From Turnera subulata (taxonomy: Eukaryota; Streptophyta; Magnoliopsida; Malpighiales; Passifloraceae), in assembly GCA_028386065.3 (NCBI GenBank), contig JAKUCV010001627.1, forward strand, positions 42,236-106,235: a stretch of DNA of 64,000 bases, written 5' to 3'. The notes beneath the pieces were generated by a model. That model worked only from the letters and a program-made list of their open reading frames with translations, was not told the origin of the DNA and made no database searches. Made by a program: the position numbers and the translations under genes. Below are positions 1 to 11,152 of this stretch, in pieces. Positions within the stretch are counted from its first letter, which is position 1. Each line of letters starts with the position of its first letter.

Positions 1-153
1 ACTTATATTGTAGTGAAATATGGATCTTGGCCTACTTGTTGTCATTCTTTTGATTCATAGTAGGAGTATCACTTAATAGAATTCCTTGTTAAATGATTTT
101 GTATACATGACTATTATTTGTGTGAGTTGATCATTGTTGTAGAGTTACCAACC

Positions 154-780
154 ATGGCACAAAACACTAGCACATTATCATTGCGATCGGTCCTTGAGAA
201 GGACAAGATGAATAGGAATAGTTTCCTAGAGTGGCATCACATTTTGAGGATAGTCCTCAAACAAGAAAAGAAATTGTATGTTCTTGAATGGCTTGCTCCT
301 AATGAACCGGCGCCTAATGCTCTTAGGGCAGAATGAGATGCTTATAAGAAGCATGTTGATGATGCATTGGATGATTATATGCCTTATGCTAATTACCATG
401 GACTCTGAGCTTCAGAAGCAACATGAGAATATGGGGGCGTTCGATATGATCGAACACCTGAAAATGCTCTGTGTAGAGCAAGCAAGGCATGAGAGGTACG
501 AGACCTCTAAGGCATTGTTCCAATGCAAGATGGCCGAGTCATCACCCGTGAGACCTCATGTGCTCAAGATGATTAGATACAATGAGAGCCTTGAGGGTCT
601 TGGTTTCCTTGGCAAAGGAAAAGGTAAAGCAAAGTTAGACAAGAAGAAGAAATGTACCAAAAGGTTTGGTGCATGTACATCTTCTTGTGTTGAATCCCAT
701 GGGTGGTGTTGCAAAGGTAGGAAATTGTTTCCGTTGCAACAAACCAGGCCATTAGAAGCGCAACTGCCCTATTTACCTTG
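154..780 (+). pseudogene. copia gag remnant
   Basis: The first ATG-started stretch (MAQNTSTLSLRSVLEKDK) has the N-terminal look of copia Gag, with the family motif of an F/Y-W pair (FLEWHHILRIVL). The frame breaks near 335 and continues in a second frame at about 400-780. That part carries a nucleocapsid-like basic, lysine-rich segment but no complete CCHC knuckle that I could read. Gag would form the virus-like particle. This copy cannot make it because of the frameshifts. Confidence 0.7.
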
Positions 781-859
781 AAAAGGTAAAGAATTAGAAA
801 GGAAGTGAGACTTCCGCTTCAGGTATTTTGTTATAGAGTCTAATATCTCTACCTCTGCA

Positions 860-2097
860 TCATGGGTACTAGATACCGGATGTGGTTCTCACATTTGTGG
901 AAATGTGAAGGAACTGAGAAAGAGTAGGAGATTGGCTAAGGGTGAGATAGACCTACGCGTCGGAATTGCAACAAGAGTTGCTACATTAGCCGTAGGGACT
1001 TACTATCTATCCTTACCGGGTGTTATGGTTTTAGAACTGGACAATTGTTATTATGTAGCTACCATAAGCAGAAATTTGATTTCTGTGTCATGTATGGACA
1101 AGAAAGGTTTTTCATTTGTAATAAAGAACAATTGTTGTTCTATTTATTTCAATGAAAATTTATTATGGTGGTGCATTTTAAACGATGGTTTGTATGTTCT
1201 AAACCAAGAAACGCCTGTCTATAACGTTAATACGAAGAAGGTTAGAATGAATGATTCTAGTGAAACCTATCTTTGGCATAGTCGTTTGGGCCATATAAAT
1301 GAGACTTGTATTTCTAAACTCCATAAGGATGGAATTTTAGACTCATTTGATTTTGAATCATTTGAGACATGTGAGTCATGTTTATTAGGCAAAATGACGA
1401 AGGCTCCTTTTATCGGTAAAGGTGAAAGGGCTTCGGACTTGTTAGGCCTTATACATACTGATGTATGGGAACCTATGTCGACACAAGCTAGAGGTGGATT
1501 TCAATACTTCATTTCATTTACTGATGATTTCAGTAGATATGGCTATGTGTACCTTATGAGACACAAGTCAGAATCCTTTGAAAAGTTCAAAGAATTCAAG
1601 AATGAAGTACAGAGTCAACTCGGAAAGGTATTAAAATGCTTCGATCTGATCGAGGAGGTGAATACTTAGACCGAGAGTTTCTTGATCATCTAAAGGGTTG
1701 TGGTATAGTATCACAACTTTCTCCACCGGGTACGCCTCAATGGAATGGTGTATCCGATAGGAGGAACAGAACCTTGTTAGACATGGTTCGTTCTATGATG
1801 AGTCAAGCTGACCTTCCTTCTCCATTTTGAGGACATGCATTATTGAGTGCTGCATTTACACTTAACCGTGTTCCATCTAAATCGGTCGAAAAGACACCAT
1901 ATGAGATATGGACTGGGAAGCGTCCCAATTTGTCTTTTATTAGGATTTGGGGTTGTGAGGCTTACGTAAGACGTGAAGCATCAGATAGACTCGGCCCTAA
2001 ATCCGACAAGTGCCTTTTGTATGATACCTTAAAGAGTATTGTTTCTATAATCCCACAGAGCACAAAGTGTTTGTGGCTCGGACTGCTATTTTTCTAG
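860..2097 (+). pseudogene. copia protease and integrase remnant
   Basis: An aspartic protease trace (VLDTGCGSHICGN) is readable around 866-904. The GAG-pre-integrase and integrase regions follow. LWHSRLGHIN with a downstream CESCLLGK gives the HHCC zinc-binding module. HTDVWEPM and FTDDFSRYGYVYLM are the first catalytic-core acidic regions. A frameshift near 1640 separates the DRGGEY motif with the catalytic Glu region (PQWNGVSDRRNRTLLDMV). The strand-transfer core is therefore present but split over three frames. Integration of the cDNA would be its job in an intact copy. Confidence 0.85.
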
Positions 2098-2170
2098 AAA
2101 GATAGTTCATTTCTAGAAGAATCAGTGGGAGGAAATAGAACTCGAAGAAGTTCGAGATATAGAGGCTGAG

Positions 2171-3640
2171 ATGGAACAAGGACAGGATCCGCAAGTTGTT
2201 GTGGATGAGAATCCTGTACCTGTAACACATGGACCGCGTAGGTCGGATAGGATTCGGTATGAGCCTGAGAGATATGGATTTCTCATAACTCATACTGGAG
2301 ATGTGATGCTCATAGGTGAGGATGAGCCCACTTCCTATCAGCTGGCCATTACGGGTCTGGACTCCAAGAAGTGGCTTGAAGCCATGAATTCGGAAATGGA
2401 ATCCATGTATGAAAAACAAGGTATGGACCTTGGTTGATCCACCTGAAAGGGTAAAACCTATAGGGTGCAAATGGGTCTTTGTGAAAGACCAACATGGATG
2501 GTAATGTGATAACCTTTAAAGGGCAATTGGTTGCGAAAGGTTTCAAGCTAGTTCATGGTATTGACTATGATGAAACTTTCTCACCAGTCACCATGGTTAA
2601 ATCCATTCGGATTCTATTGGCTATAGCTGCATACCACGATTATATGAGATATGGCAAATGGACGTCAAAAACCGTTTTCCTTAAACGGAAATCTTTTAGA
2701 GGATGTGTATATGACACAGCCTGAAGGTTTTGTCGATCCAAAGAATGCCAATATGCTATGCAAGTTGCAAAGGTCCATTTATGGACTTAAGCAAGCTTCA
2801 AGGAGTTGGAATCTACGTTTTAATGAAGTAATCAAAGAGTTTGGTTTCATTAAAAGTGAAGATGACTCATGTGTTTACAAGAAGGTTAGTGGGAGCACTA
2901 TTGTTTTCTTGTTACTTTATGTTGACGACATTCTACTCATTGGGAATGATATTCCGACACTACAGTCTGTAAAGACTTGGTTAGGAAGAATTTCTCAATG
3001 AAGGACTTAGGAGGAACTGCCTAAGTGTTAGGTATAAAGATCTATAGAGATAGATCCAAAAGGCTTCGCGGGCTAAGTCAGAGTACATATGTTGACAAGG
3101 TGCTAAAGAGGTTTAGCATGCAAGATTCCAAGAAGGGTTTCTTGCCCATGTCACATGGCATATCTCTCTCAAAGAATCAAGGTCCTAGTACGACTAAGGA
3201 GAGAGAGCGGATGAGTAAGATCCCTTATGCTTCTACAATAGGATCTGTCAGGTATGCCATGCTATGTACTAGACCGGTTGTCGCTTATGCTTTGAGTGTC
3301 ACAAGCGGATGCCAATCCGATCCCAGTGAAAGTCACTGGACAGCAGTTAAGAATATCCTTAAGTACTTGAGAAGCACTAAGGATGCATTCCCGGTTTACG
3401 GAAGCGTTGATGGGCCTGTTGTAAAGTGTTACAAAGATGCTAGCTTCCAAACTGACAGGGATGATTTTAGATCGCAATCAGGTTATGTGTTTTTGTCTTG
3501 GAGGTGGCACTGTTTGCTGGAAGAGTTCCAAGCAAGAAACAGTTGCCGACCCTACAACTAAGGCTGTACTAAGTTCTGTTTGAGAACTATGTAGCAGATC
3601 TTTTGACTGAGCCTCTCACACAGCGGAAGCATGATGGTCA
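2171..3640 (+). pseudogene. copia reverse transcriptase / RNase H remnant
   Basis: The reverse transcriptase begins after a spacer. Readable pieces are GCKWVFVK, QLVAKGFKLVHGIDYDETFSPV, IYGLKQASRSWNLRF and the polymerase active-site box LLYVDDILLIGND at about 2917-2950. The connection domain (LGIKIYRDRS) and RNase H (MLCTRPVVAYALSV, then a SGYVFLSW piece) follow. At least four frameshifts separate these pieces, and the RNase H C-terminus (3560-3640) is further rearranged. The catalytic YVDD is intact, but no continuous protein can be made. Confidence 0.85.
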
Positions 3641-3684
3641 TGCTACATCCATTGGTATTAGATACATGGATGATTGGCTTTAGT

Positions 3685-3697
3685 GCAAGTGGGAGAT
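3685..3697 (+). promoter_or_regulatory. Polypurine tract of copia copy 1
   Basis: AAGTGGGAGAT directly precedes the LTR start TGTTAG at 3698, the expected place for the plus-strand primer of reverse transcription. Confidence 0.7.
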
Positions 3698-5205
3698 TGT
3701 TAGTAATATGCCCAAAAGCCAATCAATGGATGATCGTATATAGTCGTGTATATACATTAAGGTTATTCCAATAAATATGATTATGAGATAATCGCTTGCA
3801 CATATTTATAACCCTAGAGTATATATTTGATATATTCTTAAATGTCCCTAGTCGATTATTATTATGGATGGGTTATAATAATAAATTAAGACTAGCGTAT
3901 GTTGAGAATTTATATGTGATATGAATTCTACATACGGGTACAAGTTAGAGAACTTGTGGACTGGACTGACCCACATAAGAATGCTACATGGAGCGTTATA
4001 TGTTTGTCGATAGCGGTTCTTATATGTATTGTCCTTAGACCTGAGATCGTCAAGGTTCCCAACATGTGAGTCATATACATTGATATTATTCCTAGTCATC
4101 CGTAACTGGGTGGACTTAAGGGTAATCATTGGGTATATGATAAGTGTGTAGTGGGTTTTGTATGATCCAGAGGGGATTCGTCCAAACCATATAACGGGTA
4201 TATTATCGGATGGTTTCTTGATAGAGTTGAACTGTAAATGCACGGCCGTGCTTGGATTATGATATGGTGATATCATTGGTATCCGTTTTACACAGTTAAC
4301 TCGAGGATCAAGAAACCGAGATTAAACATATACGAGATTGACATATTCCATGTCTCGGTTTAATCTTGATGATGGGACGAAGGGACGATGACATGTTTCG
4401 AGGCATTTAGAATCAGTACTGATCTTGTCGTTCGGGTAGCAATGATGTGTTGCTAGACGTTGCTCTTTCCTTATAATTGTAAAATGAGATTTTACAATTA
4501 TTTCCGAACGTTACAAGTGCCTACAGGGTCACACACATAGAACCGTTGATTCGAGCAGGTGGTTGAACCGTGGTTGGACTATGGTTGGACCATGGTTGAA
4601 CCAGGGTCATTTTGGATCAATAATTATCTGAATTATTGATCAGACATGGTGATGTGGTGTGTTGTAATCTGATTATGTTAGTGGGAGACATTAGTGATGA
4701 GGGTCATCACCTTTGGTCCACTATGTTGGCCATTTTGCTATTAACCTAATGGCATTATGTGTGAGTAGGTTGAGTGCCTTAGTGATCAGATCATTTTGCT
4801 CCTCTCTCTCATATTCATTTTGTTTCAGAGCATCCTTGAGAGTGTCTTGAGTGCTTCTGAGTTTGAGAGTAAAACACACACATACCCTTCTTTGAGAAAG
4901 AAGAGAAACACCACACAAAGCTCCCGAAAATCCTGTTGCTAGCACACCAGTTCGGGAGGGCTTGAAGTTGGAGATCGTGTGACGATTCGGACTTGATCAC
5001 AGTTCGTGTGGATACCGTAGAGGGGCGGGATACCTTGTCTTGCTCTTGCTGATTCCGGCACTTCAGTTAGGTGGAAGATCCTAACCGTATAAGGTACGGA
5101 AAATTGTTATTCGGTTTATATGCTTCACATGTGTTCCTGTGTTGTTTCCGGAAATTCCGCTGCATGTTTTTCTTGTATATGAGTGTCATATAGCATACCG
5201 GAAAC
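3698..5205 (+). repeat. 3' LTR of copia copy 1 (about 1.5 kb)
   Basis: Begins TGTTAGTAATATGCCC after the polypurine tract and has no coding similarity. It contains four tandem 11-bp units of the type GGTTGGACCAT at 4561-4604. The right end lies somewhere between about 5140 and 5210, where LINE protein similarity resumes. No second LTR is in the window for comparison. Confidence 0.7.
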
Positions 5206-5211
5206 TTACAT

Positions 5212-6473
5212 TTTGGTATATTCTTGGTCCTAGTATTAGTCGCATCATTCCTTCTTTATTAGTTAGTAATCATAGTTTTAGTAACTTTAATTCCCTTTTA
5301 TTTCCACTTTTTCCTAAAGTAGCTAATCCTAAGTTTTGCAACAAGGATCTTCCAATTAGTCTTTGCAACGTCTTTTACAAACTGATATCTAAGGTCTTTG
5401 CTAATAGGCTGAAAGAGATTCTTTTATTTGTGATCAATCTTAACCAAAGTGCTTTTGTTCTAGGGTGTTTGATCACTGATACTGGCCTTCTTGCCTTTGA
5501 AATTTTTCATTATATACGTAAGAAGAGTAAAGGAAAGAGAGGAACAGTAGGTCTCAAAATGGATATGAGTAAGGCTTATGATAGAGTGAAGTGGTTTTTC
5601 TTAGAAAGTGTAATACAAAAATTAGGCTTTTGTGAGGGATGGATATCTTTGATTATGAATTGTGTATTTTTGGTTTCTTATTCAATATTGATCAATGGAA
5701 TCCCAAGTTCTAGTTTCAGGCCGACGCGAGGATTGTACCAGGGTGACCTACAATCCCCTTATCTATTTCTTCTATGTGCGGAAGGTTCTTCTACTTTATT
5801 TCAGAAAGCGGAGTAGCAAGGGATGATCCATGGGGTTCGGGTAGCACAAACAGCCCCTTCTATAAGCCATTTGTTCTTTGCAGATGATTGCCTTCTCTTT
5901 GCTCAGGCAACCAATCTGAAGGTCGATGTGCTTGTCCAAATCATCAGAGAAAATGAAGAAGCATGGGGTCAATGCACAAACTTTGAGAAATTAGAATTTT
6001 CCATAAGCCTAAACATGGATGAAAGGTTCTCAATTGAAGTCCAACAACGGACAAGTATTAAGGTAGTGGTCTGATTTCAAAAGTATCTGGGTTTTCCTAC
6101 AGTGATTAACCGATCTAAGAAGGTTATCTTCAGCTCAGTAAGGGAAAGAGTCTGCAAAAAACTTAGAGGTTGGAAGGAGAGTGCATTATCGAGAGCAGGA
6201 AAGGAGGTGCTCATTAAATCTGTGGTGGAAAGTATTCCAACTTATGTCATGAGCAGTTTTCTCTTACCACTTGCTACTTGTGATGAAATGGAGCGTGTCA
6301 TTCGCAAGTTCTGGTGGGTTCATGAAGACGAAAAGCAAGGTCTATATTGGATAGCTTGGGACAATCTGTTAGTGTGTGGTCTAATATATGGGCTGATAAT
6401 TCCTTATTATCCCTGCATCATGCAATGGGGTCTCTATGGAAGCCGACTCTCTGGTTTGCGAGCTAATTGCTGA
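5212..6473 (+). pseudogene. LINE1 reverse transcriptase remnant
   Basis: Starts at FWYILGPSISRIIPSLL and continues through LPISLCNVFYKLISKVFANRLK, KMDMSKAYDRVKW (motif A with its Asp) and TRGLYQGDLQSPYLF (motif B). The catalytic box reads FADDCLLFAQA at about 5876-5905, followed by LRGWKESALSRAGKEVLIK and the linker FWWVHEDEKQGLYWIAW. Stops near 5815 and 6073 and a frame change near 6380 break it. The FADD box is the usual plant LINE variant. An intact protein would copy LINE RNA at nicked target DNA. Confidence 0.85.
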
Positions 6474-6732
6474 GGAAGTGCGAACTTGGAAAAATGCGAC
6501 AATCCACAACCTTGTGGACACAAACATAGCAACAAAGATTTTTCATATCCTGATCAGTTATAGGTTTCCCCAGATCAACTTCTCTAGCGATTCACAAAGG
6601 ATGGATCTTATATAGTATGCAGTGGGTATCACTACCTCATGATTATGCAAGAGGAAACAAGTGCAACTATCTTTCAAGGTAACCAATTCTGGTGGAAGTA
6701 GAATTGGTCACTACCAATCCAACAAAAAATTT

Positions 6733-7320
6733 ACACCTTGCTACGGAGACTAAGCCATGATACACTCCCTACCAGTGTTAACCTGCGAAGGAGAAACATT
6801 CAGGTTCCTCAACCATGCCGTGGTGCCGCCGACAAAGCAAGCCTTCATTTATGTAAAGTCTGCCAGTGGAGTAAATAGTTCTGGGACCTATCGTTGCTCA
6901 ATGTACCAACCTCGTTAGCAGGTTCCATCTTTCATTGTATAGGTGACTTAAGGGCAGGGTTGGATATATTTGTATTCAGTCATGCCATAGCTCTTATATG
7001 GTAAATATGAAAAGCATGCAACCAGGTGATCTTCCAAAACTAGGTAGGGGACCAAAATGCCATTGTTTACTTTGCTGCCTATAGTTTCCAAGACTACCTG
7101 TATGAAAAACAGAAGGAAGTAATAGTGAGCACAACAACCCCTCCTACCAGAAGTCAATGGAACACGGTTTAGTTACTATGAACAAACATGCTGCATGCAA
7201 GAATACTGCCAATAGACTCGGGGTCATAGCTCGGGACGAACGTGGAAGATTCCTTTTTCATGATTATCAGCATGCCCCCGAGGGAGCTTGATCCTTTTGT
7301 AGGTGAATCTTGTTGGCCTT
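6733..7320 (+). pseudogene. LINE1 zinc-binding domain and RNase H start, duplicated copy A
   Basis: Plus-strand reading gives LSHDTLPTSVNLRRRNIQVP, the typical start of the zf-RVT domain, followed by a decayed cysteine region. Near 7210 comes NRLGVIARDERGRFLFHDY, the beginning of a LINE RNase H. The same stretch recurs at 8641-9205 with roughly 93-95 percent identity by eye. Copy A stops at GTTGGCCTT and the LTR-like insert follows. Confidence 0.75.
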
Positions 7321-7321
7321 A

Positions 7322-8640
7322 AAAAACTTGCTCGCACAAAATTCACTGCAAGTATACAGCGCGCTGTAGTAAACAAAGTCGAATCACATGGACTACTGCA
7401 AACAACACTGTCCTTAGGATTTCAACTGGTTAGACTATAAAACAATAAAATAAACAAAGTCGTGATTGAAGGGATAATAAACTCAGATTATAAAGTAAAT
7501 AAACAAAAAATAAAAGTAAGAAATATCGATTTGAGGAAAATGCAATAATTGGGAGCCTAGGTTGTCCGGGATTCACTACAGCTCGTGTTGCTCAAATAAT
7601 AACTCAAGAATTGGTTAATTTACTCATCTACCTTGTAGGGCTCCCTAGCCTAAGTTTTCTACAACCTGCTGTCGCTGTTATTGTAGATCTACTCTAGTCC
7701 CGAACAAACTGCTTTCGCCAGTGATGCCTGTCCTCGGGTGCAGTAGCCGCTGTGCCAGGTGCTGTATCCTCAACTACCCTAAGAATCTCTCTAAAAAATC
7801 AGTAGGGTAGAGGTTGAATATGGAACGATCGAATTTTTTAGTTTCTCCTCTCGGTTCGTCACTAAGTCTTCTAAATTGTACAAAAGGGTGATCAGGCCGT
7901 ATGCACTGTTACGCACTCCATAAATAAATCAAGGCAAATAACGAATAAAAGAAACCAAGTCTGAATTATTACTTAAACATAAAACTGTAGCTACATCCCA
8001 TAAACCTAGATAAGAGGAATTAGTTCATGAAGAAATTAAAAATAACAAAAAGTATATTTGACGACATGCTGTCAAATAATAAACCTAAAAGTCTTCACTT
8101 TGCTTCTTGCCGAATTCTCCGCTTTCTTCTGCTGTGAAAGTTGATTTTGCTCTAGAGAGAAAGAGGGTTGTCTATAGTAAAAGATGTCTTCTTAGGGTTT
8201 TATTCTTTTCTATTTATAAAGAACCATTCTTCTATTAAAACCATAAGTCTTGGACAATAAGTTTTTTTCTCAAAACCTAGCAGTAAGATCTTCTTTCCTC
8301 CTAAGGAGTGTCCACGTGATCTCTCATAAAGACTTCTTAAATTAGGCGCAAGCTCCCAAATTATAAAACAGGGACTTTGACGCAGCACCCGTTGTCATGG
8401 TGCTGTCGCTGGTGCAGTTTGAACTGGAATTGGGCATTCAGCAGCGCCTCGTTGAGTTTAGGGCCAAAATCGTCAAAATCCTCTCCAAAAAGGACCTAAA
8501 TGCACCTGAAGGCAAACAAGAGCAAATAAAGTAGGATTTGGTGTAAAAGCAAGTGATTTCCTATCTAATAATTGATGCTAAATACAAGGCCAAATGACTA
8601 CAGTTCATGCTGTAAAATATGTGTAATTTCATGCTCATCA
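7322..8640 (-). mobile_element. LTR-like insert (probable solo Gypsy-type LTR), minus orientation
   Basis: Read on the minus strand it begins TGATGAGCATGAAATTAC, resembling the TGATGAGC start known from some plant Gypsy LTRs. A TATAAATA box lies at 8211-8218, and it ends near GTGCGAGCAAGTTTTT. It contains no recognisable protein. CCTTA occurs at 7317-7321 and again at 8641-8645, which fits a 5-bp target duplication. The family assignment is inference. The exact 3' end is unsure because the last bases resemble sequence just inside such elements. Confidence 0.6.
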
Positions 8641-9205
8641 CCTTACTACGGAGACTAAGCCATGATACACTACGTACCAGTGTTAACCTGTGAAGGAGAA
8701 ACATTCAGGTTCCTCAACCATGCCCTGGTGCCGCCGACAAAGCAAGCCTTCATTTATTTAAAGTCTGCAAGTGGAGTAAATAGTTCTAGGACCTATCGTT
8801 GCTCAATGTACATACCTCGTTAGCAGGTTCCATCTTTTACTGTCTGGGTGACTTAAAGGTAGGGTTGGATATATTTGTATTCAGTCATGCCATAACTCTT
8901 ATATGGTAAATATGAAAAGCATGCAACCAGGTGATCTTCCAGAACTAGGTAGGGGACCCAAATGCCATTGTTCACTTTGTTGCCTATAGTTTCCAAGACT
9001 ACCTGCATTAAAAACAGAAGGAAGTAATAGTGAGCACAACAACCCCTCCTACCCGAAGTCAATGGAACACGGTTTAGTCACTATGAACATACATGTTGCA
9101 TGCAGACTTGAGGTCATAGCTCGGAATGAATGTGGAAGATTCCTTTTTCATGATTATCAGCATGTCCAGGGGGAGCTTGATCCTTTTGTAGGTGAATCTT
9201 GTTGG
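8641..9205 (+). pseudogene. LINE1 zinc-binding domain and RNase H start, duplicated copy B
   Basis: This is the second copy of 6733-7320, sharing almost every base but lacking about 20 bp around the 7205 region. Unlike copy A it runs directly into the rest of the RNase H domain at 9206. Copy B is therefore contiguous with the ancestral downstream LINE, while copy A is contiguous with the upstream reverse transcriptase. Confidence 0.75.
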
Positions 9206-9336
9206 CCTTCAATGTGGATGCTGGTATAGGAATGTTATATGGGAGATGGATTGCCTAACTCTTATCCTAATACTTCAACATCGAGCCTCACTCTATAATC
9301 TTGGATGTGTTCTACTACAGGATATTAGCTCTTTAG
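9206..9336 (+). pseudogene. LINE1 RNase H central part
   Basis: Reads YRNVIWEMDCLTLILILQHR and continues to a GCVLLQDI stretch. This matches the part of plant LINE RNase H around the third catalytic acidic residue (VEMDCLTL). It stops where the Stowaway-like element begins and resumes at 10966. Confidence 0.7.
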
Positions 9337-9338
9337 TA

Positions 9339-10963
9339 CTCCCTCTGGCCCTCAATATAAGTCGTTTAGGCTTTGTATTTTGTTTCAGAATATAATTCAT
9401 TTTAAAATTTCAAGAAACGTCAAATTAATTTTTTCCATGTTTATCATGGTAGTCAGACCCGGACCGGCCCGACCAGTTCAACCGGGGTACCCGGAGGCCA
9501 GGCCAGTCCAAAGGTCCTCCCGTTACTTGTGGATTCAAGACCCGTCTGGGTCTGTCCGGGTTTTCCCGGTTTCCCAGTTTTGATTAAACCAGGGACGGTT
9601 CTATCGGTTCTACTGGGTTGGTCACCTTCCCATTTTTTTTTTTTCATCTAACTTGAAATGCCCAACAGCACAGGTTACGACGAATTAAAATTTTTTGAAC
9701 AAATAGGTCAGAACCCTACACTCTAATTCATTTCAATATTTTAGGATTAGTTACACTTTAACCACCTGAATTTTAGTTGAATTTTAACTCACCATTTTTT
9801 CCCCCTTTATTTTCCCACCTATACTTATTTCAGAATTAATTTAAGTTACCCCCTACCTTCTAAAAATTAGGTTTCCGTATGTTAATTTTCACAGAGTAAA
9901 CAGTTACTATAAATGTGTTTCCGTGTTTTTTTTGCATAAAAAAAAAACTTATTGTAAATATGGGAATATCTCCACCCTTAATTTAAAGAAATAGAATTAT
10001 ATTTTTAAAAAGAAGATGATTAATGCATAAAAACAAAATAAATATAGAAAAATATTTTTAATTGAAAAAAAAATTGCCCCCTCCTCCACTACCTACTGAG
10101 TTCTGCCTACAAAAGCACCTCCTCCACCTTCACTCCCTTCTACCCTTTAACTGCCCCCTCCTTTCTTTCTCCCTCTTCCACTACCATTTCTTCTTCTTTT
10201 TTTTTTCTTCCTCTTTGGATCTACCAAACCAATCCCTCCCTTTTCTTTGTTATCCCCTTATCCAATCATAAAACATTTTCTCTTATCTTTTTCTTTCACC
10301 TTCCAGTCTTGAGCTTTACTCCTCTTTATTCTATTCGTTTCAATTCAAGTTGGTATTTTTTTCTATTTTTATTGGTTGCAAACAGTAATTTTTTAGATGA
10401 AACAAATAAAAAATAAGAATGATCACCAGATAAATTCTTCAATAAAGGGTGCGGGAAAGAGGGTGGTTGATCTGTAAGAGGTGGTGGTTGATATTTTTAA
10501 TAGTGTGCTTGCAAGAGAAGAGAGATATGTCTTAGATTACATGAAACAAGAGAGATAAGTAGGCATATGGATTTACTGATGATTGGATCATTCGTTTGAA
10601 TTGTATATTTTGTTAGAAGAAATTTTTGTCTTTCCACAGTATTCCTACAACATTTATGAAGAATTAGGTGACCCTTTTTGACCCTTTATTGACCCCCTAT
10701 TGAATCCTTGTTGGATCCTTCAACCTTTGACCCCTAAGTTAGGCCTGGTCGATGGTCGGACCAGGTTTAACTACCTTGATGTTTATCCTTGCACTAAATT
10801 AGTTGTTTTAGGTTTTTATTTTCATTAAATTTTGTCCTTGGGATAATAGAAAGGATAGGTTGATAAACCTAAACAATAAAATTTAATGAGATTAGGCTCA
10901 TTAAATATTTTTTTAAGGGTTATACAAAATCCTTAAAGGACTTATATTAAGAGACATAGAGAA
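9339..10963. mobile_element. Stowaway-like MITE (283 bp without its insert)
   Basis: The left end CTCCCTCTGGCCCTCAATAT and the complement of the right end (TTCTCTATGTCTCTTAATAT) are the well-known Stowaway-type terminal repeat. TA flanks both sides (9337-9338 and 10964-10965). The element is split by the Mutator-like insertion at 9446-10778. Removing that leaves 283 bp, a normal MITE size. Removing the MITE rejoins the LINE1 RNase H reading frame. Confidence 0.85.
9446..10778. mobile_element. Non-autonomous Mutator-like TIR element, 1333 bp
   Basis: It is flanked by identical 9-bp direct repeats ATGTTTATC (9437-9445 and 10779-10787). The left end ATGGTAGTCAGACCCGGACC and the complement of the right end (CAAGGTAGTTAAACCTGGTC) are imperfect terminal inverted repeats. 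A 9-bp duplication is typical of Mutator-like elements. The interior is AT-rich with a pyrimidine-rich stretch at 10075-10330 and encodes no transposase. A related smaller element is at about 21011-21369. Confidence 0.8.
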
Positions 10964-10965
10964 TA

Positions 10966-11152
10966 CCATCTTTTATTTCTTTTCAAGCTAGGCGCATTAA
11001 GCGTTGTGCCAACCAAGTAGCACATTTATTCGCACATGAAGGTTTCCGCAATCTTAATGCCTGTGTTTGTGATGAGGAAATACCTCCAATTGTTGGATGC
11101 TATGTAATGCTCGAAATGACTGATCAATAAATTTGCATGGTTTCTCAAAAAA
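10966..11152 (+). pseudogene. LINE1 RNase H C-terminus and 3' tail
   Basis: After the MITE the protein resumes as SFQARRIKRCANQVAHLFA, the conserved end of plant LINE RNase H (usually N-x-VAHxLA with the last catalytic Asp; here the Asp is replaced). A CDEEIPPIV piece and a stop follow. The sequence then ends in TTTCTCAAAAAAA, a typical LINE tail. Confidence 0.75.

Larger units (their letters stand above)
1..5205 (+). mobile_element. Degenerate Ty1-copia LTR retrotransposon (copy 1), 5' end outside window
   Basis: The window opens inside the 5' untranslated region of a copia element. Gag, protease/integrase, reverse transcriptase and RNase H follow in copia order, then a purine-rich tract and a 3' LTR beginning TGTTAGTAATATGCCC at 3698. 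All coding parts are broken by stops and frameshifts, so the copy is inactive. The LTR end was not located exactly. LINE1 protein similarity starts near 5206, so the boundary is placed there with an uncertainty of some tens of bases. The 5' LTR must lie upstream of the window. Confidence 0.85.
5206..11152 (+). mobile_element. LINE1: 5'-truncated L1-type LINE with several later insertions
   Basis: Pieces of one plant L1-type ORF2 are strung along the plus strand: reverse transcriptase, zinc-binding domain, RNase H, and a terminal tail ending in TTTCTCAAAAAAA near 11150. The pieces are separated by an LTR-like insert (7322-8640), a tandem duplication and a Stowaway-like element (9339-10963) that itself contains a Mutator-like element. 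The reading resumes in register across each insertion, which supports one ancestral LINE. The 5' part is missing at the copia junction. Confidence 0.8.

Noticed and set aside
6948..9062. Two near-identical 69-codon minus-strand frames (6948-7157 and 8853-9062)
   Set aside because: They are the antisense of the duplicated LINE1 zinc-binding region. The plus strand carries the recognisable LINE protein.
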